Of a stretch of 64,000 bases of DNA, positions 17,342 to 25,940 are shown one piece after another (the stretch's first letter is position 1; each line of letters begins with the position of its first letter). The translations under genes were made by a program, and so were the position numbers. The stretch spans positions 62,001-126,000 of the forward strand of contig DBBX01000028.1 of NCBI GenBank assembly GCA_002292815.1, given 5' to 3'. This DNA comes from Thiotrichaceae bacterium UBA973 (GTDB lineage: Bacteria; Pseudomonadota; Gammaproteobacteria; Eutrophobiales; Eutrophobiaceae). Under the pieces are notes generated by a model. The model ran no database searches, was not told where the DNA came from, and worked only from the letters and a program-made list of their open reading frames with translations.

Positions 17342-18595
17342 TCATCTGTCGATTTCTCCGAATACTATGTCTTGTGTGCCGATGACAGCAACAACATCGG
17401 ACAACATATGGCCTTTAACCATCTCGTTCATTGAAGATAGGTGAGCAAAACCAGGCGCTCGAACCTTTAAACGATAAGGCTTATTCGCACCATCTGAAAT
17501 CAAATAAATTCCAAACTCGCCCTTGGGATGCTCTATAGCCGAATAAAATTCTCCCTCTGGCACACAGTAACCTTCAGTGAATAATTTAAAATGATGAATC
17601 AATGATTCCATATCTTCTTTCATTTCTTCACGTCTTGGTGGCACCAACTTATGATCATCAATCATAACGGGCCCAGGGTTTTGTCTGAGCCAATCGACAC
17701 ATTGTTTTATGATTCGATTAGATTGTCGCATCTCCTCAACACGAACCAGATAACGATCATAACAATCGCCATCGGTTCCCACCGGTATATCAAAATCCAT
17801 TTGGTCATAGACTTCATACGGTTGTTTTTTTCTGAGATCCCATTCGATACCTGAGCCACGTAACATCGGCCCAGTAAAACCTAATTGTAATGCGCGTTCA
17901 GGGCTAACCACACCAATCCCAACTGTACGTTGTTTCCAGATTCGGTTATCTGTTAATAAAGTTTCGTATTCATCTATACAACCTGGAAAACGATCAGTAA
18001 AAGATGCGATATAATCCAGCAACGATCCCTGTCTATTTTCATTTAATCGGTCGACCTCTTCCTGCTTATGCCACTTGGATGCTTCGTATTTCGGCATCAT
18101 TGAGGGCAAGTCTCGATAAACACCACCGGGACGATAATAAGTCGCGTGCATACGCGTTCCTGAGACTGCCTCATAACAATCCATCAAGTCTTCGCGTTCA
18201 CGAAAACAATAGAGGAACATGGTCATCGCACCGACATCAAGTCCGTGTGTTCCTAACCACATGAGATGGTTTAAAACACGCGTAATCTCATCAAACATGA
18301 CACGAATATATTGCGCACGTAGCGGTGGTGTTACACCTAATAATTTTTCTATTGCCATAACATAGGCATGTTCATTACACATCATGGAGACGTAATCGAG
18401 TCTATCCATGTAACCAATACTTTGGTTAAACGGTTTACTCTCCGCTAACTTTTCGGTTCCTCGATGCAATAAACCGATATGTGGATCAGCCCGTTCGATA
18501 ACTTCCCCGTCCATTTCGAGAACAAGTCTAAGCACACCATGAGCCGCAGGATGCTGAGGACCAAAATTCATGGTCATATTACGAATCTCAGGCAT
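17342..18595 (-). CDS. nuoD: NADH-quinone oxidoreductase subunit D
   Basis: A 417-residue 49-kDa-type subunit, related to the large subunit of NiFe hydrogenases, that forms the quinone pocket. NFGPQHPAAHGVLRLVLEMDGE near the N terminus and HIGLLHRGTEKL carry the quinone-contact His. The start is the ATG at 18595, preceded by GAGGAG, and gives the usual family length. A frame extending to 18634 would add 13 unrelated residues. It overlaps the end of nuoC by eight bases. Confidence 0.96.
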   Translation of the reverse strand: MPEIRNMTMNFGPQHPAAHGVLRLVLEMDGEVIERADPHIGLLHRGTEKLAESKPFNQSIGYMDRLDYVSMMCNEHAYVMAIEKLLGVTPPLRAQYIRVMFDEITRVLNHLMWLGTHGLDVGAMTMFLYCFREREDLMDCYEAVSGTRMHATYYRPGGVYRDLPSMMPKYEASKWHKQEEVDRLNENRQGSLLDYIASFTDRFPGCIDEYETLLTDNRIWKQRTVGIGVVSPERALQLGFTGPMLRGSGIEWDLRKKQPYEVYDQMDFDIPVGTDGDCYDRYLVRVEEMRQSNRIIKQCVDWLRQNPGPVMIDDHKLVPPRREEMKEDMESLIHHFKLFTEGYCVPEGEFYSAIEHPKGEFGIYLISDGANKPYRLKVRAPGFAHLSSMNEMVKGHMLSDVVAVIGTQDIVFGEIDR

Positions 18596-19277
18596 CACTT
18601 TGCTCCTCTGTTGGTGTGGTAAAGCGATTATCATCGCGAATTACCCGAGGCACCAATACTCTGTTCGTAATAGTAACCGGTTCATAGATCACTCGTTTTT
18701 TATCCGGGTCATAGCGAACTTCTACATTGCCTTCTAAAGGAAAATCTTTACGAAATGGATGTCCTATAAAGCCATAGTCTGTCAGCAGGCGACGCAAGTC
18801 CGGGTGTCCCTCAAACAAAATACCAAAGAGATCAAATGCCTCTCGTTCAAACCAATCGGCTGAGCTCCAGATAGCTGACACTGAAGCAATGCGAGGATAT
18901 TCATCTGTCACATAACAGCGAATTCGCAAACGAATATTGTGAGTTATTGATAATAGGTGATAAACAACAGCATAACGTTCATTGGTGTTATGACTATTTG
19001 CTTGATCATTTCCTTGGCGGCCACGGCTAAAACCGGTTGAAGTTGTTTCTTGAGTGGACCAGTCGACTTGTCCATAGGTTGAGTAATCAACTCCGCACAG
19101 ATCGGAAAGTTGCGTAAAAGCAAATTGTTCCTCGTCGCGTAATACTGTGCACACTGACAACAAATCATCAGCGGCTAAGATTACTGTGACTTGATCACGA
19201 TCAGTGATGCAATCAATCAACTCATTGCTGAATCGATCCTCAAGTTTTGCCACGAGATTAGCGCTAGAATCCGTCAT
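18588..19277 (-). CDS. nuoC: NADH-quinone oxidoreductase subunit C
   Basis: A 229-residue 30-kDa-type subunit, here a separate gene rather than the NuoCD fusion of enterobacteria. The signature ERETYDLFGI-type motif is seen as WFEREAFDLFGILFEGHPDLRR, followed by LLTDYGFIGHPFRKDFPL. It joins NuoD in the connecting module. An insertion around residues 65-85 (TTSTGFSRGRQGNDQANSH) is low in complexity and probably a surface loop. Confidence 0.96.
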   Translation of the reverse strand: MTDSSANLVAKLEDRFSNELIDCITDRDQVTVILAADDLLSVCTVLRDEEQFAFTQLSDLCGVDYSTYGQVDWSTQETTSTGFSRGRQGNDQANSHNTNERYAVVYHLLSITHNIRLRIRCYVTDEYPRIASVSAIWSSADWFEREAFDLFGILFEGHPDLRRLLTDYGFIGHPFRKDFPLEGNVEVRYDPDKKRVIYEPVTITNRVLVPRVIRDDNRFTTPTEEQSDA

Positions 19278-19299
19278 GCCTATAAAATATTTAGTGGTG

Positions 19300-19779
19300 T
19301 TATCGAGCTATTGTATTAGTTCGTTTTATCTTTTTTTGTAATTGTATTATTCCGAATAGCAAGGCTTCTGCAGTTGGAGGACATCCAGGAACGTAGACAT
19401 CAACAGGTACAATGCGATCACATCCTCTTACAACCGCATAAGAATAATGGTAATAACCACCACCATTTGCACATGAGCCCATAGATATAACCCAACGAGG
19501 CTCGGCCATCTGGTCATAAACCTTTCGCAACGCTGGTGCCATTTTATTTACTAATGTTCCTGCAACAATCATCACATCAGACTGTCTTGGACTAGGTCTA
19601 AAGACAATGCCGAATCGGTCTAAATCATATCGCGAAGCACCCGCTTGCATCATTTCAACTGCACAACACGCAAGACCAAAGGTCATCGGCCACATCGAGC
19701 CAGTTCTGGCCCAATTGATAAGATTGTCTACGCTAGTAGTGACAATACCCGATTCGTGAATTTTTTCCTCAGCACCCAT
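19300..19779 (-). CDS. nuoB: NADH-quinone oxidoreductase subunit B
   Basis: A 159-residue subunit holding cluster N2, the last electron carrier before quinone. The ligands are seen in FGLACCAVEMM (adjacent cysteines), SMGSCANGGG and VPGCPPTAEALL. The start is the ATG at 19779, four bases after the nuoA stop and preceded by GGGAG. The frame extends to 19842 but that would overlap nuoA and add 21 unrelated residues. Confidence 0.97.
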   Translation of the reverse strand: MGAEEKIHESGIVTTSVDNLINWARTGSMWPMTFGLACCAVEMMQAGASRYDLDRFGIVFRPSPRQSDVMIVAGTLVNKMAPALRKVYDQMAEPRWVISMGSCANGGGYYHYSYAVVRGCDRIVPVDVYVPGCPPTAEALLFGIIQLQKKIKRTNTIAR

Positions 19780-19783
19780 CTTA

Positions 19784-20152
19784 CTACTCCCAATCAAGCG
19801 CGCCTTTGCGCCATTCATAGATAAAACCAACCACGAGTACACCGAGGAATATCATCATTGCCCAGAAACCTGCCATGCCAATACCTTCTAAGGCGACAGC
19901 CCATGGGAATAGAAATGCGATTTCAAGATCAAAGATTATAAATAGAATAGCAACGAGGTAATAACGAACATCAAATTTCATGCGGGCATCTTCAAATGCC
20001 TCAAATCCACATTCATACGGAGACTGCTTTTCCGAATCAGCGCGAGCGTGGCCTAGTAATTTCCCTAAACCTAGCCCCAAAGCAATTAATACTATGCCCA
20101 TTACCAAACCGACAAAGGTAAAAATAAGAATGGGAAAATAATTCGCCAACAT
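19784..20152 (-). CDS. nuoA: NADH-quinone oxidoreductase subunit A
   Basis: A 122-residue three-helix membrane subunit and first gene of the operon. The K-x-SPYECGFEAFEDARMKFDVRYYLVAILFIIFDLE region, with the conserved Cys on the flexible loop and acidic residues in helix 2, is unmistakable. A 376-base gene-free region upstream should carry the operon promoter. Confidence 0.97.
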   Translation of the reverse strand: MLANYFPILIFTFVGLVMGIVLIALGLGLGKLLGHARADSEKQSPYECGFEAFEDARMKFDVRYYLVAILFIIFDLEIAFLFPWAVALEGIGMAGFWAMMIFLGVLVVGFIYEWRKGALDWE

Positions 20153-20194
20153 CTGTCTGTTCCAAAACCTTTAAATATGAATTAATAACTTCTA

Positions 20195-20200
20195 AGTATA
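20195..20200 (-). promoter_or_regulatory. Candidate -10 box of the nuo operon (TATACT)
   Basis: On the minus strand TATACT lies 42 bases upstream of the nuoA ATG, with GTGATT 17 bases farther upstream as a weak -35. Placement suits a short untranslated leader. No other good -10 was seen nearer the gene. Confidence 0.35.
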
Positions 20201-20273
20201 CTAACAAGATTCAAGCCAATCACCTAAAATCATTAATATTTTTTATATTATTCAGTAGTGTATTAATTTCATC

Positions 20274-20287
20274 ATGATTTAAATCAA
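20274..20287. promoter_or_regulatory. FNR/CRP-type palindrome upstream of nuo
   Basis: ATGATTTAAATCAA matches the FNR consensus TTGAT-N4-ATCAA at nine of ten defined bases. It is about 120 bases upstream of nuoA and roughly 75-80 bases upstream of the candidate -10. An oxygen-responsive control of complex I would make sense, but AT-rich DNA yields such matches by chance. Confidence 0.35.
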
Positions 20288-20528
20288 ATATTAATTTAAT
20301 TAGTCGATAAATATCGATAGAAAATAGATCTGTATTATAAAAATGTGGGCAAAAACGGAACGCAGATAAACAAGTCTAAGAAATCGAATTTTAATCTTAT
20401 AAAGTTATTTAGCTTATGTTTTTTGTTATCACAGCCGACTGAAACCACCACGAGATTACTCTAACTACACGTGCTAATTTCTGAACAACATTAAACTATC
20501 TTGATGTTGTGTTATCTATTCACACCTG

Positions 20529-21707
20529 TCAGAAAGCATCCCCAGGTACACGCACCCATCCTTCCATGAGAATGCGTGCACTTCGACTCATTATCACTTT
20601 GGATGCAGTCCATTGGCCATCATCCTGAGTAGCTTCAGCACCAACTCGCAAGGTGCCCGAAGGATGACCGAAAGTTACCGCATGCCGTTCACCGCCACCG
20701 GCGGACAGGTTCACTAAAGTGCCTGGAATTGCAGCTGCGGTGCCAATTGCCACAGCAGCAGTGCCCATCATGGCATGATGTAATTTTCCCATCGATAATG
20801 CTCGAACATTTAAGTCGATATCTGCAGCATTAATTTGTTTGCCGCTAGAAGCAACATAATCTATCGGCTTGCCTACAAAAGCGACCTTGGGCGTGTGCTG
20901 TCGATCCGCGGCCTCTTCGATAGTTTCAATCAGGCCCATGCGCACTGCACCATAGGCTCGAATTGTCTCAAACATGGCTAATGCTTCGTCATCATTATTA
21001 ATCGCTTCCTGCAATTCTGTTCCTTCATATGATATGTCTTCCGCATTTAGGAAAATGGTTGGTATACCGGCATTAATCATAGTCGCCTTGAATGTGCCAA
21101 CACCCGGTACTTCTAAATCATCTATTAAGTTTCCGGTAGGAAAAATCGCACCTTCACCATCAGCAGGATCCATAAACTCGATCTTTACTTCCGCTGCAGG
21201 AAAGGTCACACCATCAAGTTCAAATTCGCCGGTTTCCTGTACTTCACCATTGGTAATAGGGACATGGGCGATGATGGTCTTTTTGATATTGGCCTGCCAG
21301 ATACGCACGATAGCGACACCATTCTCTGGGAGTCGGCTAATGTCTACCAGTCCATTACTGATGGCAAATGAACCTACTGCTGCAGTCAGGTTGCCACAGT
21401 TACCACTCCAGTCAACGAAGGCCTTATTGATAGACACCTGTCCAAACAGGTAATCAACATCGTGATCCGGCTGCTTGGTTTTCGACAGAATGACTGTTTT
21501 GCTGGTACTGGAGGTCGCCCCACCCATCCCATCGGTATGTTTTCCGTATGGATCTGGACTACCGATCATTCTTAACAATAGGGCATCACGCGCAGCACCC
21601 GGCACCTGTGCCGATTCTGGCAGGTCTTCAAGATTAAAGAACACGCCTTTGCTGGTGCCGCCACGCATATAAGTGGCGGGGATCCTGATCTGGGGTACAT
21701 GGCTCAT
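20529..21707 (-). CDS. prpF: PrpF, AcnD-accessory isomerase
   Basis: A 392-residue member of the PrpF family (diaminopimelate epimerase-like fold). It starts with IRIPATYMRGGTSKGVFF, the typical PrpF N terminus, and has the DWSGNCGNLTAAVGSFAI segment containing the family cysteine. PrpF works with AcnD, isomerising or protecting the aconitate product in the 2-methylcitric acid cycle. It follows acnD by 14 bases in the same direction, so the two are co-transcribed. No prpB, prpC or regulator is adjacent. Confidence 0.94.
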   Translation of the reverse strand: MSHVPQIRIPATYMRGGTSKGVFFNLEDLPESAQVPGAARDALLLRMIGSPDPYGKHTDGMGGATSSTSKTVILSKTKQPDHDVDYLFGQVSINKAFVDWSGNCGNLTAAVGSFAISNGLVDISRLPENGVAIVRIWQANIKKTIIAHVPITNGEVQETGEFELDGVTFPAAEVKIEFMDPADGEGAIFPTGNLIDDLEVPGVGTFKATMINAGIPTIFLNAEDISYEGTELQEAINNDDEALAMFETIRAYGAVRMGLIETIEEAADRQHTPKVAFVGKPIDYVASSGKQINAADIDLNVRALSMGKLHHAMMGTAAVAIGTAAAIPGTLVNLSAGGGERHAVTFGHPSGTLRVGAEATQDDGQWTASKVIMSRSARILMEGWVRVPGDAF

Positions 21708-21721
21708 GTTTATTCTCCCGC

Positions 21722-24328
21722 TTAAGCCGCGTTGGATTCAAGGAAGTCTTGTGCAAAACGTTGCAGGACACCACCGGCTGCATACACATGTACTTCTTCG
21801 GCAGTATCAAGACGGCAGGTCACAGGAATCTCAGCAGTTTCGCCGTTGGCACGAGTCATCACGACGGTCAGATCCGCACCCGGTGAAATTTCACCATTCA
21901 CATCGTAAGTCTCTGTACCATCTATAGCATAAGTATTACGATTATCACCTGCCTTAAATTCTAGTGGTAAGACCCCCATACCCACCAAGTTTGTACGGTG
22001 GATACGTTCAAAACCTTCAGCCACAATGACTTCCACACCGGCCAGGCGAACACCTTTAGCTGCCCAGTCACGAGAAGAGCCCTGTCCGTAGTCAGCACCA
22101 GCGATAATAATCAACGGCTGCTTACGTTCCATATAGGTTTCTATGGCCTCCCACATACGGCTCTCTTTACCTTCGGGCTCGATGCGGGTCAAAGAACCCT
22201 GCTTCACTTCTCCATTATCATCACGGCACATCTCGTTTAACAATTTCGGGTTAGCAAAAGTTGCTCGCTGTGCAGTGAGGTGATCGCCTCGATGGGTTGC
22301 ATAAGAATTAAAGTCTACTTCTGGTAAACCCATCTTATCCAGATAGGCACCCGCAGCACTATTCAACATAATCGCATTAGAAGGAGACAGATGATCGGTA
22401 GTGATGTTGTCGCCCAGTACTGCAAGTAGGCGCATACCCTTCATCGTACGCTCACCCGCAAGCGCGCCTTCCCAGTAGGGAGGTCGACGGATATAAGTGC
22501 TCTGGGGACGCCAGTCATACAATGGGCTTTCGGCTGTTGCTCCTTTAACCAAATTGAACATTGGAGTGTAGATCTTCTTGAACTGTTCAGGCTTAACACT
22601 TTCTTTAACAATCGCATCGATCTCTTCATCGCTAGGCCAGATATCTTTCAGCGTAACAGGATTACCTTTCTGATCTTTGCCAAGTACATCCTTCTCGATG
22701 TCAAAACGAATGGTACCGGCAATGGCGTAGGCAACCACCAGCGGTGGTGAAGCAAGAAAGGCCTGCTTGGCATATGGATGAATACGACCATCAAAGTTGC
22801 GGTTACCTGAGAGTACGGCTGTAGCGTACAGGTCACGGTCGATGACTTCTTTTTGAATATCAGGATCCAACGCACCACTCATGCCATTACATGTAGTACA
22901 GGCGAAAGCGACGATACCAAAGCCGAGCTTTTCCAACTCGGGCAACAGGCCCGATTCTTCCAGGTAAAGTTGGACTACCTTGGAACCCGGTGCAAAGGAA
23001 GATTTAACCCAGGGCTTACGTATTAAACCCAGTTCATTTGCTTTGCGTGCTATCAGACCAGCAGCAACCATATTGCGCGGGTTACTGGTATTGGTGCAGG
23101 AAGTAATCGCCGCGATGATCACCGCGCCATCGGGCATTTTGCCTTCTGCCTCTTCCGCGTTTGCCTTGTCGAGTCCAACCGCGATACCGCGTGATTCCAG
23201 ATCCGAAGTCGGTAAACGTCGATGCGGATTTGATGGTCCCGCCATATTACGGCAGACCGTTGACAGGTCAAATGTTAGTACACGACCATACTCAGCCTGC
23301 TTAAGATCATCAGCCCACAGGCCCGTTACTTTGGCGTAGTTTTCTACTAATGCGACTTGTTCTGGTTCACGACCTGTCAGTTTTAGATAATCAATAGTCT
23401 GCTCGTCGATATAGAACATGCCAGCAGAGGCACCATATTCCGGCGTCATATTTGAGATTGTCGCGCGGTCACCAATGGTCAGCCCGGCGACACCTTCACC
23501 AAAGAATTCAAGGTAGGCCGAGACTACTTTTTCATTGCGCAGAAATTCGGTTATTGCTAATACGATATCAGTCGCTGTTATACCGGGTTGGCGCTTGCCG
23601 GTGATATTGACACCGATAATATCCGGTAGACGCATCATAGAAGGACGACCCAACATTACGGTTTCGGCTTCAAGACCACCAACGCCAATTGCAATAACAC
23701 CTAAAGCATCAACATGAGGCGTATGACTGTCGGTACCGACGCAGGTATCGGGATAAGCCACACCATTACGTGACTGGATCACCGGAGACATCTTTTCCAG
23801 ATTGATCTGGTGCATGATGCCATTACCAGCTGGTATTACGTCTACGTTTTCAAACGCCGTCTTAGTCCACTCGATAAAGTGAAAACGGTCTTCATTACGT
23901 CGATCCTCGATGGCACGATTTTTTTCAAACGCATCTGCTTCAAAACCACCGTGTTCAACGGCTAGAGAATGATCAACGATCAACTGTGTAGGCACCACTG
24001 GGTTAACCTTGGCCGGATCACCACCTTGATCTGCAATCGCATCACGCAAACCAGCCAAATCAACCAACGCAGTCTGTCCCAAAATATCATGGCAAACAAC
24101 GCGTGCTGGATACCATGGGAAATCCAGATCTTGCCTACGTTCGATAATCTGATTCAGGGAGTCTGTCAGCGCATTTGGATCACATCGGCGCACAAGCTGT
24201 TCGGCCAATACTCGGGATGTATAAGGCAGGCTCGCATACGCACCGGGCTTAATCGCTTCAACTGCCTCACGGGTATCGAAATAATCCAGCTCAGAATTAG
24301 GCAAGGGTTTACGGTAATCGGTATTCAT
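21722..24328 (-). CDS. acnD: Fe/S-dependent 2-methylisocitrate dehydratase AcnD
   Basis: An 868-residue aconitase-superfamily enzyme. Visible motifs are TVCVGTDSHTPHVDALG, the ITSCTNTSNP and FACTTCNGMSG cluster-ligand regions, and the C-terminal swivel domain with GADYGQGSSRDWAAKG. The N terminus (MNTDYRKPLPNSELDYFD) and the pairing with prpF identify AcnD rather than AcnA. It dehydrates 2-methylcitrate to 2-methylaconitate during propionate use. The start is the ATG at 24328 with GAGAG eight bases upstream; an ATG 15 bases earlier lacks a ribosome site. Two palindromes lie upstream. Confidence 0.93.
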   Translation of the reverse strand: MNTDYRKPLPNSELDYFDTREAVEAIKPGAYASLPYTSRVLAEQLVRRCDPNALTDSLNQIIERRQDLDFPWYPARVVCHDILGQTALVDLAGLRDAIADQGGDPAKVNPVVPTQLIVDHSLAVEHGGFEADAFEKNRAIEDRRNEDRFHFIEWTKTAFENVDVIPAGNGIMHQINLEKMSPVIQSRNGVAYPDTCVGTDSHTPHVDALGVIAIGVGGLEAETVMLGRPSMMRLPDIIGVNITGKRQPGITATDIVLAITEFLRNEKVVSAYLEFFGEGVAGLTIGDRATISNMTPEYGASAGMFYIDEQTIDYLKLTGREPEQVALVENYAKVTGLWADDLKQAEYGRVLTFDLSTVCRNMAGPSNPHRRLPTSDLESRGIAVGLDKANAEEAEGKMPDGAVIIAAITSCTNTSNPRNMVAAGLIARKANELGLIRKPWVKSSFAPGSKVVQLYLEESGLLPELEKLGFGIVAFACTTCNGMSGALDPDIQKEVIDRDLYATAVLSGNRNFDGRIHPYAKQAFLASPPLVVAYAIAGTIRFDIEKDVLGKDQKGNPVTLKDIWPSDEEIDAIVKESVKPEQFKKIYTPMFNLVKGATAESPLYDWRPQSTYIRRPPYWEGALAGERTMKGMRLLAVLGDNITTDHLSPSNAIMLNSAAGAYLDKMGLPEVDFNSYATHRGDHLTAQRATFANPKLLNEMCRDDNGEVKQGSLTRIEPEGKESRMWEAIETYMERKQPLIIIAGADYGQGSSRDWAAKGVRLAGVEVIVAEGFERIHRTNLVGMGVLPLEFKAGDNRNTYAIDGTETYDVNGEISPGADLTVVMTRANGETAEIPVTCRLDTAEEVHVYAAGGVLQRFAQDFLESNAA

Positions 24329-24420
24329 ATTATCTACTCTCATTTTTGGGGTTTTTACTATTTACAAGAACCTGTTCTGCAATTGCTGGGATAGTCACAT
24401 GAACAGTTCCAGCCAATCCT

Positions 24421-24476
24421 CTGATAATAAGTTATCAGCGATATTGTCGACATATTGACCAGATAATCAAATTATA
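24421..24476 (-). promoter_or_regulatory. Candidate acnD promoter and two operator-like palindromes
   Basis: On the minus strand a perfect -10 (TATAAT) lies at 24476-24471. Downstream of it are an 8-bp palindrome TGTCGACA (24445-24452), inside a sequence close to ATTGTCGACAAT, and a 7-bp dyad CTGATAA-N4-TTATCAG (24421-24438). Sites placed between promoter and gene suit a repressor, for example of the GntR family. The leader would be about 135 bases. Confidence 0.4.
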
Positions 24477-24604
24477 GAGCGTATATTACCTGAAACACTC
24501 CGTTATTGTTGACATTTTATACGTTTTTGGAAGGCCGAGGAAGTATGGTGTTTTGATTTGAGATACTCAATTGGTGCCGCATTGGACGTTAAAAAACGGG
24601 TTAT

Positions 24605-24691
24605 TGGTGCCGATGGGCGGACTCGAACCGCCACGGGATTACTCCCACTACCCCCTCAAGATAGCGTGTCTACCAATTCCACCACATCGGC
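24605..24691 (-). tRNA. tRNA-Leu (anticodon GAG)
   Basis: An 87-nt tRNA with encoded CCA. The acceptor stem GCCGATG pairs with CATCGGC. The D arm, a long class II variable arm (GTGGGAGTAATCCCGT) and the T arm GGTTCGAGTCC are all present. The anticodon loop TTGAGGG has GAG at the centre, decoding CUC and CUU. It follows secG in the same direction, an arrangement common in proteobacteria. Confidence 0.95.
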
Positions 24692-24709
24692 TACATATAG
24701 AACTATTGA

Positions 24710-25090
24710 TTATTGTGCAGGTAAGCTTGGCAGGTCTGAATCCAGTTGCTCACTTTGTTCTTCCATAACCGCAGGGATATCTTGTTCTATTGCTTGTTGC
24801 TCCATTACGATACCCGGCTGATCTAATAAGCTAGTCGGCACTGTCTGGATATTCTGCGTGGCAAGATAGGCGAGAAACAAACTGTTACCCAAAAACACAA
24901 TAGCGAGGCCTGTCGTAATCTTAGTCAAAAAGCTTGCTGAACCTGAGCTTCCAAAAACGGTTGAAGATGAACCACTACCAAAAGCAGCACCTGCATCTGC
25001 ACCTTTTCCGTGTTGGATCAGAATTAATCCAATCAAAGCTACAGAGACGAGCACTTGTAATACAAATAATAATGTATGTGTTGTTTCCAT
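24710..25090 (-). CDS. secG: Protein translocase subunit SecG
   Basis: A 126-residue two-helix membrane protein of the SecYEG channel. The N-terminal helix ends at LIQHGKGADAGAAFGSGSS, the conserved SecG loop, followed by the second helix FLTKITTGLAIVFLGNSLFL. The C-terminal tail is acidic and glutamine rich, as usual. The gene is eight bases after tpiA, and tRNA-Leu follows, the classic tpiA-secG-tRNA order. Confidence 0.95.
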   Translation of the reverse strand: METTHTLLFVLQVLVSVALIGLILIQHGKGADAGAAFGSGSSSTVFGSSGSASFLTKITTGLAIVFLGNSLFLAYLATQNIQTVPTSLLDQPGIVMEQQAIEQDIPAVMEEQSEQLDSDLPSLPAQ

Positions 25091-25098
25091 TTTGTTAC

Positions 25099-25857
25099 CT
25101 ACCTCACAGAGTGACAGATAGTCAGAAAATCGTCTGCGACGAGTGATGCCCCGCCAATCAGACCTCCATCAATATCTGCTAATTCAAAAAGTTGTTTCGC
25201 ATTATCCGCTTTAACACTACCGCCATAAAGTATCCTGACGCCTTCTGCGGTTTCATGATCATGTCTTGCCAGACGTAATCGTATAAATTCGTGTACTTCT
25301 TGTGCTTGTTCCGGTGTCGCCGTTTTACCGGTTCCTATCGCCCAAACGGGTTCATAGGCAATGACGGCTGCTTTGAAGGCCATAATGCCAGCCAATTCAA
25401 TAACGGCATCCAGCTGTCTGGCGATGACTTCTTCCGTACAATTTGATTCGCGTTCTTCCAACAATTCGCCGATACATAATATAGGTATCATCCCATTTGC
25501 CTGCACAGCGATAAATTTTTCTGCTACGCGCACATCATTTTCGCTATAAAGCATCCTACGTTCAGAATGCCCAACAATCACATATTCACAGGCAAAATCC
25601 TTCAACATCGAAGGTGCTACTTCTCCGGTATATGCACCACTTTCCAGGTGTGAGACATTCTGTGCCCCAAGCCTGATATCGGTCTTTTTTAACAGCCCAG
25701 CCAATTCGGCGATATATACAAACGGCGGGCAGATAAGTACCTCTGACTCTGTCCCTTGTGTAACACCCTGAGATATTGCCCCCACAAGCTGGCCAATACT
25801 CTCAAGTGAACCGTTCATCTTCCAGTTGGCTGCGACCAAAGATCGACGTTTTGACAT
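25099..25857 (-). CDS. tpiA: Triosephosphate isomerase
   Basis: A 252-residue TIM barrel that interconverts glyceraldehyde 3-phosphate and dihydroxyacetone phosphate. Catalytic stretches are visible: AANWKMNG with the active Lys, VIVGHSERR with the active His, and AYEPVWAIGTGKTAT with the catalytic Glu and flexible loop 6. The phosphate-binding ILYGGSVK and GLIGGASL segments close the barrel. Length is normal and it is coupled to secG. Confidence 0.97.
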   Translation of the reverse strand: MSKRRSLVAANWKMNGSLESIGQLVGAISQGVTQGTESEVLICPPFVYIAELAGLLKKTDIRLGAQNVSHLESGAYTGEVAPSMLKDFACEYVIVGHSERRMLYSENDVRVAEKFIAVQANGMIPILCIGELLEERESNCTEEVIARQLDAVIELAGIMAFKAAVIAYEPVWAIGTGKTATPEQAQEVHEFIRLRLARHDHETAEGVRILYGGSVKADNAKQLFELADIDGGLIGGASLVADDFLTICHSVR

Positions 25858-25940
25858 AGTCTGATCGCCCTATAGTAAAAGGCCGCAAAGGTTACAGAGT
25901 GGACGCCATGAAATCAATATATTCCCTAAATTTATTCAAT

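Larger units (their letters stand above)
20153..20528. other. Gene-free promoter region upstream of nuoA
   Basis: No gene is seen in 376 AT-rich bases. Toward nuoA there is a candidate -10 box and, farther away, an FNR-like palindrome, both listed separately. Near the prpF end lies a hairpin (ACAACAT at 20485-20491, ATGTTGT at 20504-20510) that could end the prpF transcript, though no clear T run follows. Confidence 0.5.

Noticed and set aside
24558..24821. Open frames over the tRNA-Leu region on the plus strand
   Set aside because: They run antisense through the tRNA gene and the end of secG.
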